A stretch of 64,000 nucleotides of DNA from contig JXTB01000003.1 in assembly GCA_002914805.1 (NCBI GenBank), positions 1,533,981 to 1,597,980 of the forward strand, given 5' to 3'. The notes under the pieces were generated by a model. It worked only from the letters and a program-made list of their open reading frames with translations, ran no database searches and was not told the DNA's origin. The position numbers were made by a program, and so were the translations under genes. The DNA comes from Parasponia andersonii. Taxonomy: Eukaryota; Streptophyta; Magnoliopsida; Rosales; Cannabaceae. Shown in pieces: positions 22,402-35,614 of this stretch (positions are counted from its first letter, which is position 1; every line of letters starts with the position of its first letter).

Positions 22402-25400
22402 ATGGCAAAGACGTCAAAACCTGGAGGCGCCAAAGCCAAGCCAGGCAAGAAGAAGAAGAAGTCGGGTCCAGAATCAATTGCCATGAAAGTTCAAGCCCCT
22501 AAACCCAACCCTTTCGAGACAATTTGGTCGAGGAGGAAGTTCGATATTCTCGGCAAGAAGCGCAAAGGAGAAGAGCGCAGAGTTGGTCTCGCTCGCTCTC
22601 GCGCCATTGAGAAGGTTTCTCAACTCAATATAGCGCAGCCCCATTCGTTAAGTTTTGTACGAATTACGTTGAATCGAATCTTGACGTGGGTTTTTACTGG
22701 TTTTTGTTACAGAGGAAGAAGACATTGCTGAAAGAGTACGAGCAGAGTGGGAAGTCTTCGGTTTTTGTTGATAAGCGTATTGGAGAACACAATGATGATC
22801 TAGGCGACTTTGATAAAGCCATTCTTCGTTCCCAGCGCGAACGCCAGGTGACTTAATGGCTTGGCTTCTCTACATATATACGTATATATATATATATATA
22901 TATATTTATAGAGGTTGCCAATCCAATAGGTATTTTTTTTCTTTATTTATGGGTAGATTTTTTTTTTAGCCGTGGATCACCATTGATCTAATATAATTGA
23001 TCCAATATAATGAATGCATATGTGCATGCTAAATTTTCATTGGCCAAATTGATATCTATGCATAGATAAAAAGAAAAAATACATTGGTGCCCATATATAT
23101 ATATATATATTAGTTTTAGTGAAGTTTGTTAGTTTTTTCTTGTTTAATGCTTGCCCTTTTATCTTCAATAGTTGAAATTGAACAAGAAAAGCAAGTATAA
23201 CTTATCGGATGGAGAAGAAGAAGACTTTGATATTCCGGGATTTGGTGCATTATCTGAGAGGGATGACTTTGGAGATGAAATATTGCCTGATGATGATGAT
23301 TATGGTGGTGATGACGCTGCTGATATTGAGAGTATGTGCCACTTACCTTGATTTCATTATGTAGGTTCTTTTCTATTGCATAAAATGTTGATTGTGTAAT
23401 AAATATTGTTTCTTTGGAACACTGTTAATGGCACTGCTGATGATTCAAGCTTTTTCTTTACAGAAGATTCGGCTGGATTAAAGCAGAATATTATGGAAAT
23501 GGGAAGCGGAGGAGACGAAAATGTAAGAACTAGTTTTACTACAACCATTTCTAATTGTCTGTCCCCATGTTACTAGCCAGGTTTATTGAATTTATACACG
23601 ATATTATTGTCTGGGAACTGTCACATGTAGTCAACGGTAAACATAAAAAAACGACATAGATTATTTGTTACTTCTGCTATTAATTAGCGTATTAATCTAT
23701 TGAGGCACACACCGTTCTTCTGGTGAACCATTTTAATTCTCAAAATTCTGTTCACACTCCATTTGTGTTTGTAACACTGTGATGAAAAAAGTGTATTAAT
23801 GATGTGACTGTATTTTGGCGTTCTTTGATGTGAGTATTATGTTTTTCTTATCCTCTGTGTGTGTGTACGTGCATGCGTGTGAGGGATGCCTGATGCCTTG
23901 CACCTGATTACATGAATGGCTTTCATGCTGCAGAAACACAAAACCAAGAAGGAAGTGATGGAGGAAATTATATCAAAGAGCAAAATTTTCAAGGTGGAGA
24001 TTTTTTTTTTTGTTTTTTTTTTTACTATCTTTGAATTCTTGCTGTCAAGGTGATAATGATTGTTTCCTGAACTTTAAATGCATTTTTTTCCTCTTTGTTT
24101 TCTCATTATGTTTTTTGTAGGCACAAAAAGCAAAAGATAAGGAAGAGAATGAACATTTGATGGAAGAGTTGGACAAAAACTTCGCATCCTTAGTGCAATC
24201 AAAAGCATTATCAGCTCTCACTGAACCTGGGAAGATGAATGCTTTAAAGTCCCTTGTGAAGAAGAACATTCCAAATGACCAAGTGAAGAAGGACGACTTT
24301 TCTGTTTCTCAAAAATTGGATCAGGTGTGCTGTCTAAATGATAGTTCTTGTTTAGGTTTAGTGAGAACTTTTAATGTTTAGTTTTGTGCAGTTTTGAACC
24401 ATTGTCTTCAATTTCTATTATATACTTTATAATGTATGTCTTTTTTCCACTTCTTATTCTGTTTTTAAAGTTGTCTAATGCTTTAAATCTTCAACCTTAT
24501 ACATGCACTGTGGTTGTTAGTGCTTCCCCAAGAACGTCTAATGCTCCTTTGTCTACTTGTTAGTTCATTTTCTTCTTTTGGGGATTAAGTGAGAACATAT
24601 AGCTTTAATTTCTAATATTTGACCTCTGGTATTTTGTTTCTTGGAAATTGAGACAGTTTTCTATGTTCAGGAAAAACCTGATTTATATGACAAAATGGTT
24701 AAAGAGATGGCATTGGAAATGCGTGCTCGCCCCTCTGATCGGACAAAGACGCTAGAGGAGATAGCCCAGGAGGAGAGAGAAAGATTAGAGCGATTGGAGG
24801 TACCTGACTCATTCATTTGTTGCTTGCATCTATGCATGTGATGTGCTTGCTAAAGACCACGTGGAATTTCCTCTTCTTTTTGCCATGATTCAATAAATAG
24901 TGACTTTTTTCAGAAAATTTATCACCAATAGCATAATATAACTGCAGCATCTAGCTTCATATTTTGTTATTATGGCTTAATTCCTGTCATCATTCAATTT
25001 TTCAGAAAGACTGAATTAAGTTGATAAGTTTGAACTTATGATTCCAATTCTTTCTGACTAGGAGACATCATATCTAACAGTATACCCTAGAGAACCTAGC
25101 TTCATATTTAATTATGTAGAGTTTAATACCTGTCATCCTTCGTTTTCCAGAAGGACTAAATTTATGTCAACATCTTAGAAGTTAGAATTCCAACACTTCT
25201 AGAGTGGCAAAGGATATTATAGTTTTGTAAATTAATATCAATTCCAGGAAGAAAGACAGAAGAGGATGCTCGCCACTGATGGCTTTAGTGATGAAGAGGA
25301 TGAGGATGGCGAGAAGCCATCTGCCCAGAGGCCAAGAGCAATATCGGGTGACGATCTTGGTGATTCCTTCTTGCTTGATGAAGAGCCAAGGACTAAAAGG

Positions 25401-28241
25401 GGGTGGGTTGATGAGATTCTTGAAAAAAGAGATGCTGAAGATAATGACAATGAAGAAGGTGATTCTTCTGAGGAATCAGAGAGTTCTGAAAATGGCAGTG
25501 ATGAAGGTGGGTCGGATGAAGATAGTGATGCACGAGAAGAGAATCCATCTATCAAGGACTGGGAACAGAGTGATGATGATAACCTTGAAACTGATGTGGA
25601 TGGAGAGGAAGAGGAAGATAAAGAAAATGAGGACGATGATGATGCTAATGAGAAAGTGATGAAACCAAGAGATTCAAGTAAAGCCCAGGAAATTCTTGCA
25701 ATTAAAACAAGTGAAAGACATAAAGATTCCTTGGGTTCCAGGAAAAAGAATGCTGATGAAAAACGGCCATCTACTCGGTTAGATATTCCCTATCTAATTG
25801 AAGCTCCAAAAACCTTGGAAGAATTCTGTGCATTATTGGATAATTGTTCCAATAGTGACATTCTGTTGATAATCAACCGCATTCGGGCTGGCAATGCAAT
25901 CAAGCTTGCGGCAGAAAATCGAAAAAAGATGCAAGTATGAGACCACGAAACAGAAACAATTTGATCAATTATTTAATTATTTTCTTTTTCCTATTGGTAC
26001 TTATCTGCACTTCTGCCCAATTTCCAGGTGTTTTATGGTGTGTTGCTACAGTATTTTGCTGTCATGGCAAATAAAAGTCCATTGAATATTGAGTTACTTG
26101 ATTTGCTGGTGAAGCCATTGATGGAGATGAGTGTGGAGATTCCTTACTTTGCTGCAATCTGTGCTCGTCAAAGGATTTTGCGAACTCGAATACAGTTTTG
26201 TGAGACAATCAAGAACCCAGGTTGGTCATGATGAAATTAGATAGTCTTTTGTTCTATCTAGAAGTCATTACTTAATGATTTGTGGCTAATGTCCTATCAC
26301 ATGGTCTTATTCGCCCCTTTTTATGTTTTTGCAGAAAATAGTTGTTGGCCTTCTTCAAAGACACTATTTCTTTTGAGGCTTTGGTCCCTAATATTTCCTT
26401 GCTCTGATTTCCGTCATGCAGTTATGACCCCAGCAATACTTTTGATGTCCGAGTATCTTATGCGTTGCCCTATTGTGTCTGGTCGTGATATTGCTATTGG
26501 CTCTTTCCTGTGCTCTATGCTTCTCTCTGTATGTATATTTGCAACTGTTGATAATTTCCTTTTCTATTAGTTTATTCTATCCAAATGGGGAACAAAGTTG
26601 GATTTGTACTTTCTCCACTGCATTTTCACAGTCCTGGGCCTACAGGCAGTCAGTCCATCTCTTAGAAAGCAAAAAGGATAGCCATTTAACTGAACATTTT
26701 GTATTATCATCACAATTCATTCGACTTGTGTGCATAGCTAAGAATTTTCGTCGTATATCCAAACCTTGGATGCTTGAGCTTTACGTGTCCTTTGTTTCAT
26801 TAGCCAATTATTTCATTTAGTTGTTGCAGGCTTTTTAGTTGATTAATTTATGATGCAGGTTGCTAAACTATCAAAGAAGTTCTGTCCTGAAGCAATTGGA
26901 TTTCTCTGTATGTTGCTGACGGCAGCTAAAGATGAAAAACTGATGTCAAACCAAAATACTCAAGTACGGTTTTTTTATTATACAATTTATATTTTCTAGA
27001 TGTATATGCTAATTTACTCCGTCATATGTAATGAATTAATCGAAGCTCAACTGCTAATATGGTGAAGGAAACTCTAGTCTATACGTAGTTTATTGTTGCA
27101 CATGAAATAACCATTTTATCTCCATATTTTTGCAGTACTATTATCTTATGGAATTAAAGGAACTCAAGCCCCTGCTTTGTTTACGGGGACGTGTAAACAA
27201 GATCGATCCTCTGAATTTATTTACCATTATGGACCTGCCAGAAGACTCTTCGTTTTTTGACTCCGACAATTTTAGGTTAGTACTTGATGAGGTTGTTCCA
27301 ACTAGTTTATAGTTTGTGGGCTGTCCAGTTTCTAACAATTTTATGTATGGTGAACTCACAAAATTGCTCCGTTGAGACTGCCACCATAGATGATTGCCTT
27401 AAACCCTTTTTTTTTTTCCCCCTCCTGAACTAAATTAGTTCCTAGTAGACAGCAGGTCATTTTTCGGCCCTGGCTCAGGATTTGGTCAAATTAGTTCTCT
27501 TCTCGTTGATAAATGCTATTATTTGCAGTAAGATATTCACTCCTGTCATTAATAGGGCTAGATTTTGTTACATTTCTTGCATTTTGCAGGACTAGTGTAC
27601 TTATGACAGTGGTTGAGACGCTACAAGGATATGTCAACATATATGAAGGCTTGAGTTCTTTTCCTGAAATTTTCTTGCCATTTTTAGAACTGTTACTTGA
27701 AGTGGCACAACAAGAAAGCATAGTAGGTCCGTTGCAAGATAAGATTAATGACGTTGCTCAACTCATCAAGACTAAAGTTCATGAATGTCACATGTCTCGG
27801 CAACCTCTTCAAATGCGGAAACAAAAGCCAGTGGCTATCAAAATGCTTACTCCCAAATTTGAAGAGAGGTAATTTACTTTACAGTTTCCCATTTCATTGT
27901 CTTTTGTTGTACAAGATAATGCTACATAGAATTGGTGGTTGGAATTGTGTACTGAATTGGTCATGTTGTTCTGCAGCTTTGTTAAGGGCAGAGACTATGA
28001 TCTCGATCGTGAAAGGGCTGAGAGGAGAAAGTTAAAGAAACTTCTGAAAGAAGAATCCAAAGGGGCAATTCGAGAACTGCGTAAAGACAATTATTTCTTA
28101 CACGAAGTTAAGGCAAGGGAGAAGGCACTAGCAGAAGAAGAAAGAACAGAGAAATATCACAAAGTGAAAGCTTTTCTTGAAGAACAACAACATGCTTTCA
28201 AATCTGGACAATTAGGAAGAGGCAGGAAGAGGAGGAGGTGA
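22402..28241 (+). CDS. NOP14: Nucleolar protein 14 (NOP14), small-subunit processome factor
   Basis: NOP14 acts in the nucleolus in 18S rRNA maturation and 40S assembly. Fourteen coding exons join in frame at GT-AG introns: 22402-22614, 22713-22847, 23172-23331, 23464-23522, 23934-23993, 24121-24324, 24671-24799, 25248-25934, 26028-26220, 26335-26528, 26859-26963, 27136-27275, 27590-27868 and 27977-28241. The product is 940 residues, about the size of plant NOP14. Family signals in order: the lysine-rich start MAKTSKPGGAKAKPGKKKKK; NPFETIWSRRKFDILGKK; FVDKRIGEHNDDLGDFDKAI; the IPGFGAL acidic block; EKPDLYDKMVKEMALEMRA; a long acidic Asp/Glu/Ser stretch in exon 8; the helical HEAT-like middle; and a basic C-terminal SFVKGRDYDLDRERAERRKL ending in RGRKRRR. 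The start at 22402 is preferred over an in-frame ATG at 22384 because relatives begin MAK. No lesion is seen. Confidence 0.96.
22873..22910. repeat. TA-rich microsatellite in NOP14 intron 2
   Basis: An alternating AT tract follows the exon 2 donor; a second, shorter one lies at 23094-23111 in the same intron. They are useful only as length-variable markers. Confidence 0.85.
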
Positions 28242-29879
28242 AGTTGAAGTTGACTTTTGTTCTTGCACTTGCATGTTCCCTTTGACCGCTAATCGGCTGG
28301 GGCAAGGTAATATTCCTCTCAGATATTCACATCTTTTGGCCCTTCATTTGCCTTCTACGTTATGTTGCTCTCTGTTCGGTTTAGTTAATAATCCTTTCAC
28401 TGTCTCATGCAGCAGCTCGTCCTGTTCTGTCCCCACAAATCACTATGGTGAGAGTGGAATCGATGGAATACATGAAAGATAAGAGGTTTTAAGCCTTCAA
28501 ATTTTTTGGCTTAGGCCAACACATTTACGAGGAGTTTTGTCTTCGTTTATTTGTAATGTATTTATAGTTGTTAGGTATATGCCAGCTGATTTGGGCCCGT
28601 CCTTGAATTCCTCAGATTTGAGGATCAATTTTCACATTGCCGTTTCCATCCACACTAAGGCTCTATTTGGAATCCGGATTTTGGAGGGAAAAAAATTATA
28701 AGGGAAATGTCATGGAGAAAGAAAGAAGAAAATATTTTTCTTAAAAGTTTTTTAGAATTTTATTTCGACACTTTTGATTTTTATAAATTAGTGTATTAAA
28801 ACTCAATATATTAAAAAATACCATCAAATCAAACTCTCATTTATTTCAAAAAATATATATATGTATATATTATATTTTGTTTCAATATAAATAAGAGAAA
28901 ATAGAATCTATTGAATTTTTTTTTTCCTCAAAAAATCTAAGTTCCAAACAGAATTTAAGATTCCTGTTCAAATAAAGTCCATAGTTAAAATTTGACATTC
29001 TAGAATCTAAAGTTGATCATCTTGGGAAGAACTGGCTTCAGAGCAGTGTTGAATAGAGAGTTAACCAAAACCTTCTACTTCTAACATTAAACAAAATGAA
29101 GCGAGAATGAAATTACAGCATTTTGCAAAGCAAAAGCCGCGGGTGAATAGGCTGATTTGTACACCAATACCATAGGCGTAGGACTATGTGAAGAAGACAT
29201 CCGAACGCTATAATATGATTTTATGATACATATATTATACTTGATGGATATAAGTCTCGAGACAGTAAGTAGTAGACAAAGACGAGAACTGAAGTCCATG
29301 AATTCAGGACAACATGACCCTTTAACTCGAATGGCCCCAATTTTTTTTTTCTAGGAAACTTATTATTGGAGATGGTCCTAAAATTATCCAAAATGGTCCA
29401 AACTGGTCTTATCCGGGTCCTTTTCTCCTACTGAAGTTGAAAGAATAGACCTCCACAAAAGGCCAATTGATTTTTGTAAACGGAGCGAAAAAAAGAGAGT
29501 TTAAATTAACAAATTTAACAGCCAAAGCATAAATAAATAAACAAATGTCACAAAAGCAAAACTTTCTCTACTTTTTTGCGTCAAAAAACTCGGACCAAAA
29601 AAAGAAAAAAAAAATTTACATATAATATAGCAATCAAGCACAAATTAATAAATAAATGCAACAAACTAAAGCTTTTCTTTTCTTTGCGTTAAAAAATTCT
29701 AGAGATGCCTTTATTCACGTAACGAAGAAAGCTTCAACATATGTACACCCCATTAAAGACATAGCACCATACTTTGGTATCTTTGCTATTTAGTGCGTGC
29801 TTGACCATTTTTGTCTCGATCTCTCTCCAAGCATAAACAAACAAACTTCAGTCACATAGAACAGCAGAATTCAGGAAAA
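28242..29879. other. NOP14 3' UTR and intergenic DNA
   Basis: The first ~350 bp are likely 3' UTR. A donor-like AAGGTAAT at 28305 and an acceptor-like CATGCAG ending near 28411 could remove a UTR intron, but no splicing evidence is available. From 28660 the DNA is AT-rich with no gene. The final ~100 bp (GTGCTTGACCATTT..., then CAGAATTCAGGAAAAA) resemble the upstream region of the intact P450 at 43283, so they are the 5' flank of the P450 pseudogene. Confidence 0.55.
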
Positions 29880-30622
29880 ATGACAGTAACAAGAGATTTA
29901 TTGTTACTTTTTATAGGCTCTCTTTGCTTGTGTTTTCTCTTAGCTCTGATCATGATGTTACACAAACTATGGTGGGCCCCAACTAGCATATATCATTGGC
30001 TGAGTTTGAGTTTGAAAGGAAGCCACGGCCAGACCTTTTGGTTTATCACACGACATATTCCCTGGACTTCAGCCTCCTATTCACTATTGGACCAACTTAT
30101 ATGGTACTTGAAGAAACTCTTGTTGTACTCTGATTATCTGAATTTGGACACATGAGTTCTTATGTTCAAGTTTTAGCAGTAAGTTTGGTCTTCTTCTATA
30201 CAACAGGAAAGAACTTTCTTCGATGGGACGGTTCTCAAGCTCTATTGGTCGTAACCGAGACGGAGTTGGTCAAAGAGATTAAATGATAGAGATAGAGCCT
30301 ATTCCAAAGGGAAGGCGGAACCCGTTATGAAGAAGTTATTAGGAGATGGCTTTGTGACGTCTCAAGGTGAAAAATGAGTGAGAAAACTCGTAAACTATGC
30401 CTTCCTTTCAGAAAGCTTGAAAGTAAGCGGTGTTGTTAGTTTTTTGTTTTGTTTGTTTTGTTTTTATTTTTTATTTTTGTTTTTTTTTTTCGGATTTTTT
30501 CTGTTTTCTTCAAGTACTCTTTGTTCTAGTTCAAGAAAACATTGACAAAAAGCTAGGTATCTTTTAAATCATGTTAAGAAACATATACAAAGAGCCAATA
30601 TATGGATTACATAGCTACTTAC

Positions 30623-31201
30623 TGTTAGAGGAGGAGCATTAAAAGCTCCGTGTATTAACCTTGTAACAAAACACGGTTTTGCATATTGTACACGGTAAAA
30701 GAAAAGGAAAAAAAAAAAACTGTACATGCCGTGTGCATTAAATGTGGTATATTAGGAAACTTTGAGAGAAAAATGTAAAAAGTTTGGAGGAGCCTCAATT
30801 ATAAATAAGATCTTCATTTCTTATTGTTTCTCGTCTCCAAAAAGTGAGAAACAGTAAGTGTTTAGTGAGAGTAAAATTGAGAGATTTTATTCTTTGAAAG
30901 AAAAAATACAATTTTTTTCTTGGATGTATTCATAATTTGGGGTGTAGGTTGAGAGTATTGAGTATAAACACTTGTGAAAGTTTTTTTTTCTCCCTATAGT
31001 GAAGATCTACAGTAACATAAACACTTGTGAAAGTTTTTTTTTCTCCCTATAGTGAAGATCTACAGTAACTCTATGGACGTAGCTAATTTGATGAACCACG
31101 ATAATTTTGTGTCCTGTGTTTATTTTATTTCGACATTATTTTTCACATTTATTTTATCGTTTCCACTATTGTGTACTTATTGGAGAGATTATTCCCTAAC
31201 A
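30623..31201 (+). repeat. 5' LTR of the copia element
   Basis: Starts TGTTAGAGGAGGAGCATT and ends GAGATTATTCCCTAACA. At 579 bp it is longer than its partner; 53 bp of this is an internal tandem duplication. A TATA-like ATTATAAATAAGAT near 30808-30821 is a plausible LTR promoter. Confidence 0.92.
30964..31069. repeat. Perfect 53-bp tandem duplication in the copia 5' LTR
   Basis: Units 30964-31016 and 31017-31069 both run from ATAAACACTTGTGAAAG to ATCTACAGTAAC with no difference seen. The 3' LTR has one unit, at about 35430-35480. The duplication therefore arose after insertion, or within one LTR. Confidence 0.92.
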
Positions 31202-31216
31202 ACTGGTACCAGAGCT
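31202..31216 (+). other. Copia primer binding site
   Basis: ACTGGTACCAGAGCT follows the 5' LTR end directly. It is one mismatch (C for T) from TGGTATCAGAGC, the complement of initiator methionine tRNA. Confidence 0.8.
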
Positions 31217-31269
31217 AAGGTTCGATTTAGTGGAAGCGATGATCGGAGGTGAAGAATCAGGACTCGAAA

Positions 31270-31995
31270 TTGATAAGTTCAACAATACAGACTTCTCATA
31301 CTAGAGATTGCATATCAATGATTATCTGCGTAGTAAAAAATTGTATTGGCCTTTATTAGGGAATAAAACCCGAGAAGATAGAGAATGACAACTGGGAACT
31401 CCTTGATCGACAGGTGTTAAGCATAATTCGATTGATGCTGACGAAGAATGTTGCTCATAATGTGGCGGAGGCAAAAACCACAACAGAGATTATAAGCATT
31501 CTGTCAGACATGTATGAGAAGCTATTGGCAAATAACAAGGAACATTTAATGAAAAAGTTATTTTACTTAAAGATGACAGAAAATGCTTCAGTTATAACAC
31601 ATATTAATGAGTTGAACATGATCATTTCTCAGTTGATGTCTGTCGAAATTAATTTCGATGATGAAATTCTATAGGAACCAATGAGGGCTATGATAAGCAA
31701 TTCTGTAAGCAAAAGAAAGTCGTAATTCAATGATATTAGAGACCAAATTTTGGCAAAAAAAGTTCGTAGAATTGATTCAGATGAAGGTACATCATCGAGT
31801 TATACCCTAAATCTCGAGAACAAGGGCAGTAACAGCGAGAAGAATTCTAATTGGGGTTGTGGTAGGTCCAAGTTAAGGAATGGTAGAGACAAGTTCAAAT
31901 CCAGAAGAAGACCAAAATATTGGAATTGTGGCAAGACTAGCCATATAAAAAAGCACCAAGGAAAGATGAGAGCAGAAACGATACAAATGTCGTGA
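31270..31995 (+). pseudogene. Copia gag remnant with zinc knuckle
   Basis: The best frame at 31414-31674 has LLANNKEHLMKKLFYLKM and VITHINELNMIISQL, the gag block of Tnt1-like elements. At 31750-31995 YWNCGKTSHIKKHQ is a CCHC knuckle that has lost its first Cys (Tyr) and last Cys. Stops occur before 31414 and at 31672. Confidence 0.8.
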
Positions 31996-32033
31996 CTGAT
32001 GAGGTACAAGATGCTTTACTATTATCTATAGAT

Positions 32034-35000
32034 AATCCAATTGACTCTTGGTTCGTAGACTCTGTGGCTTCGTTTCATACCATTGCATACCGTGATGTAT
32101 TGGAAAATCATGTTATTGGTAATTACAAAAAGGTTTATCTAGCCGATGAAGAACCTTTATATATTGTTAGTATGAGTGATATCCGTATGAGGATATCAAA
32201 TGGATCGGTGTAGAAAATCCAGAAAGTAAGGCATGTACCGAGATTGATACGAAAATTTATATCGGTGGGACAACTTGACGATGAAGGACACAATGTGACT
32301 TTTACTGTTGGCTTGTGAAAGGTTAGCAAAGGAGCCATGGTTGTTGCTCGAGGAAACAAAACTGGAACTCTTTACATGACTTTCAGTTATAGAGATACAT
32401 TGGTGACTGTAAATACTGGTGTTGATTCAAGTCTATGGCACTGTAGACTTAGGTATATTACCAGAGCTAAAGTCAGTTGAGTATAACCTATGCAAAAGAT
32501 ATATTTGGCAAGCAAAAGATGGTGAGCTTTTCGAAAGGTGAAAGAAAACTAAAAGTAGCAAAGTTAGAGCTAGTTCATATAGACATATAGGAGCCATCTC
32601 CTGTGATATCTCTTGGAGGCTCTAGATACTATGTGACATTTATTGACGATTCAAGCAGAAAGGCATAGGTTTATTTTTCGAAAAATAAATTTGACATTTA
32701 CGATACCTTTGAGAAATAGAAATCCATAGTTGAGAATGAGACTAATCTAAAAATAAAATGTTTGCGGTTTGATAATGGAAGAGAATATGTTGATGATAAT
32801 TTCAATGAATATTATGTCGTTAATGGGATCAAGTTCAAGAAAACCATTCTAGTAAATCCTCAACAGAATGGTATTGCTGAAAGAATGAACAGAACCCTGA
32901 ATGAACGTGCAAGGGGCATAAGATTATAGGCAGGGTTGCCAAAGATATTTTGGGCCGATACAGTTAACACCGATGCATATCTTATCAACAGAAGACCCTT
33001 AGTACCATTAGATTGTAGAATACCAGAGGAGGTCTAGAGTGATAAATAGATAAATTTTTCTTTCTTGAAAGTATTTGGTTGTCTATCTTATATTTATATA
33101 GACCCTGCCAATAGAAGTAAACTTGATCCCAAGTCTAAAAAATGTTTCTTTATTGGTTATGGTGATGCTGAATTTAGTTATCGTTTCTAAGATGACCAAA
33201 ATCGGAAGATCATTAGAAGTAGGGTTGCATATTCAATGAAGAGGTAATATATAAGGAAAAATTGGACACTGGAGCTAATAGTACATGTCTTGAAGTCAAA
33301 AAAACCAGGGTAATATCATTGAATGAGATCTCAGTAGATGAAATGAAGATTAATAATGGCGAGAAAGATCAAGAAGCTGTAGCACCAGTGGTAGACTCAC
33401 AAACCCCAGTGAGTGAACTTAAAAGATTTTCCAGAACAATTCGACCTCCTTAAAGATATTCCTCAGCACTGCATTATATCCTATTGACTGATAAAAGCAA
33501 GCCAAAGACATATGAAGAAGTAGTACAGCATGATCAGTCAACCCAATGAGAGTTAGCCATGAAAGATGAGATGAATTGTTTGGCGTCCATTCAAACATGG
33601 GAGTTGGCTAAATTACTAGAAGGAAAGAAGGTGTTACACAACAAGTAGATGTATCAAATAAAGGAAGAACATGATGGCAGTAAGCGGTACAAGGCAAGAC
33701 TTAATGTCAAAAGCTTTCAACAAAAGGAAGACATCGATTACACTGAGATTTTCTCTCCAGTATTTAAATTGACCACTATCAGAATAGTACTTGGGTTGGT
33801 GGCTAAAGAAGACTTACATCTAGAGCAATTAGATGTCAAGACAGCATTTCTTCATGGTAACCTAGAGGAAAAAATTTACATGAAATAGCCACAAAGTTTT
33901 GAAGTACAAAGAAAGGTGAAAATAGTGTGTAAACTTCAAAAGAGCTTGGTATGGCCAGAAATAAGCTCCAAGATAGTGGTACAAGAAGTTCAATGCATTT
34001 ATGAGTAACAGTGATTACTTGCGGTTTCAGGCAGATCGTTGCTTTATGTGAAGAGATTTGACAATTCTTATATTATTCTACTTCTATGTGTAGATGATAT
34101 GTAAATTGCTAGAGCTAATATGGAAGAAATTAATAAGCTCAAGAGATAATTGTCAATGGAGTTTTCTATGAAGGATTTGACAGTTGCAAAATAAATCCTT
34201 GGAATGCGGATTTCTAAAGACAAGGTGAATGAGAGTTTGAAGCTATCTCAAGAGGTTTATATGAAGAAGAAGCTTAGCAGATTCAACATGGATGGTACAA
34301 AGCCTGTAAGTACTCCTTTGTCTAATCATTTCAAACTAACTAAGGAGTAGTCACCCTAAACAAAGCAAGAACAAGCTCACATGGCCAAGGTGCCTTATTC
34401 ATCAGCTATTAGTAGCCTTATGTATGCTATGGTATATATACGACTAGATATAGCATATACAGTGGGAGTTGTGAGCCGATACATGAGCAATCTGGGAAAA
34501 CAATTCTGGAAAGTGGTGAAGTGGATTCTTAAGTACTTGAGAAGCACTAGCAACTTAGCCTTGTGCTTCAAAAAGTTAGATTTGGGTCTATAGGGCTATA
34601 TTGATACTAATACGGTTGATGATATAGACAGCAAGATGAGTATTATTGGATATGTATTCACGTTAGATGGTATAACGATTAGTTAGGACTCGAAGTTACA
34701 AAAGATTATTGCTTTATCTACTATTGAAGCAGAGTATATTGTTGTGATAGAAGCAAATAAGAAGTTGATATAATTGTAGAGTTTCTTAAAGGAACTGAGT
34801 CAGAATTATATGAAGAACACTTTGCATTGTGGCAGTCAAAGTGCTTTTCATTTGGCAAAGAATCCTGTTTATCATGTTCGGACAAAGTATATATAGGTTC
34901 GGTATCACTTCATATACTCAACTTTGGAAGATGGAGTCTTGGAGAAAATTTCAGAAAGCAAGAACCTAGCGGATATGTTAACGAAGACGGGGACCATTGA
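32034..35000 (+). pseudogene. Copia pol remnant (protease, integrase, RT, RNase H)
   Basis: Protease: SWFVDSVASFHTI near 32046, where the active-site DSG has become DSV. Integrase: PQQNGIAERMNRTLNERARG near 32855. RT: 33649-33888 with YKARLNVKSFQQKEDIDYTE and LDVKTAFLHGNLEEKIYMK, then CVDDM near 34090 as the catalytic box. RNase H: STIEAEYIVV near 34720, then a decayed tail to about 35000. Numerous in-frame stops separate these parts. Confidence 0.88.
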
Positions 35001-35105
35001 CAAATTGAAGCTGTGTTCAGCTTCAATTAGCTTGCAAGCATGAAGAAAATAGAGATCAGCTGCTATATTGGTCGAATGTGAAAATATGACTGGAATCAAG
35101 TTTTC

Positions 35106-35116
35106 AAGTGGGAGAT
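35106..35116 (+). other. Copia polypurine tract
   Basis: AAGTGGGAGAT precedes the 3' LTR. This is the usual plant copia tract. Confidence 0.85.
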
Positions 35117-35610
35117 TATTAGTGAGAGAGCATTAAAAGCTCTGTGTATTAACCGTGTAAGTAAAACACAGTTTTGTATATTGTACACGATAAAAGAAAA
35201 AAAAAAAACGTGTACAAGCCGTGTGTATTAAGTGTGGTATATTAGGAAATTTTGAGAGGAAAATATGAGAAGTTTGGAGGAGTCTCAACTATAAATAGGG
35301 TTTTCATATAAAAAAAGTGAGAAACACCAAGTGTTTAGTGAGAGTAAAATTAAGGAATTTTATTCTTTGAGAGTAATTTTTTCTCTCGAGTGTATTCAGG
35401 ATTTGAGGTGTGAGTTGAAAATATTGAGTATAAACATTTGTAAAAATTCTTTTTCTTCCTATAGTAAAAATTATGTGGCAGCTCCATGAACATAACCAAT
35501 TGATGAATCATAATAATTTTATATGTCTTGTGTTTATTTTATTTTGACGTTATTTTTTATATTTATTTTATCGTTTTATTGCGTGTTTAATGGCATGGTT
35601 ATTCGTAACA
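35117..35610 (+). repeat. 3' LTR of the copia element
   Basis: Starts TATTAGTGAGAGAGCATT, with TA where the other LTR has TG, and ends GGTTATTCGTAACA. 494 bp, with many differences from the 5' LTR, so the insertion is old. Confidence 0.9.
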
Positions 35611-35614
35611 CTTT

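Larger units (their letters stand above)
30623..35610 (+). mobile_element. Degenerate Ty1/copia LTR retrotransposon inside P450 copy 1
   Basis: LTRs at 30623-31201 and 35117-35610, a primer site, a purine tract, and pol remnants in the order protease, integrase, RT, RNase H, which defines Ty1/copia. The flanks CTTAC (30618-30622) and CTTTC (35611-35615) are a four-of-five match, read as a mutated target duplication. It lies in the same orientation as the host pseudogene, within intron 2. Stops throughout gag and pol make it inactive. Residue blocks resemble Tnt1-type elements. Confidence 0.93.

Noticed and set aside
22263-22484. Minus-strand frame over NOP14 exon 1
   Set aside because: Complement of the lysine-rich N-terminus and a poly-A tract.
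25238-25555. Ser-rich open frame on the minus strand
   Set aside because: It is the complement of the acidic Asp/Glu/Ser repeat in NOP14 exon 8; no independent gene signal.
25279-25659. Met/Lys/Arg-rich + frame overlapping NOP14 exon 8
   Set aside because: Frame-shifted reading of the same acidic repeat; the NOP14 frame is supported by 14 in-phase exons.
31052-31252. 66-codon frame across the copia LTR end and primer site
   Set aside because: Spans non-coding LTR and primer-site sequence.
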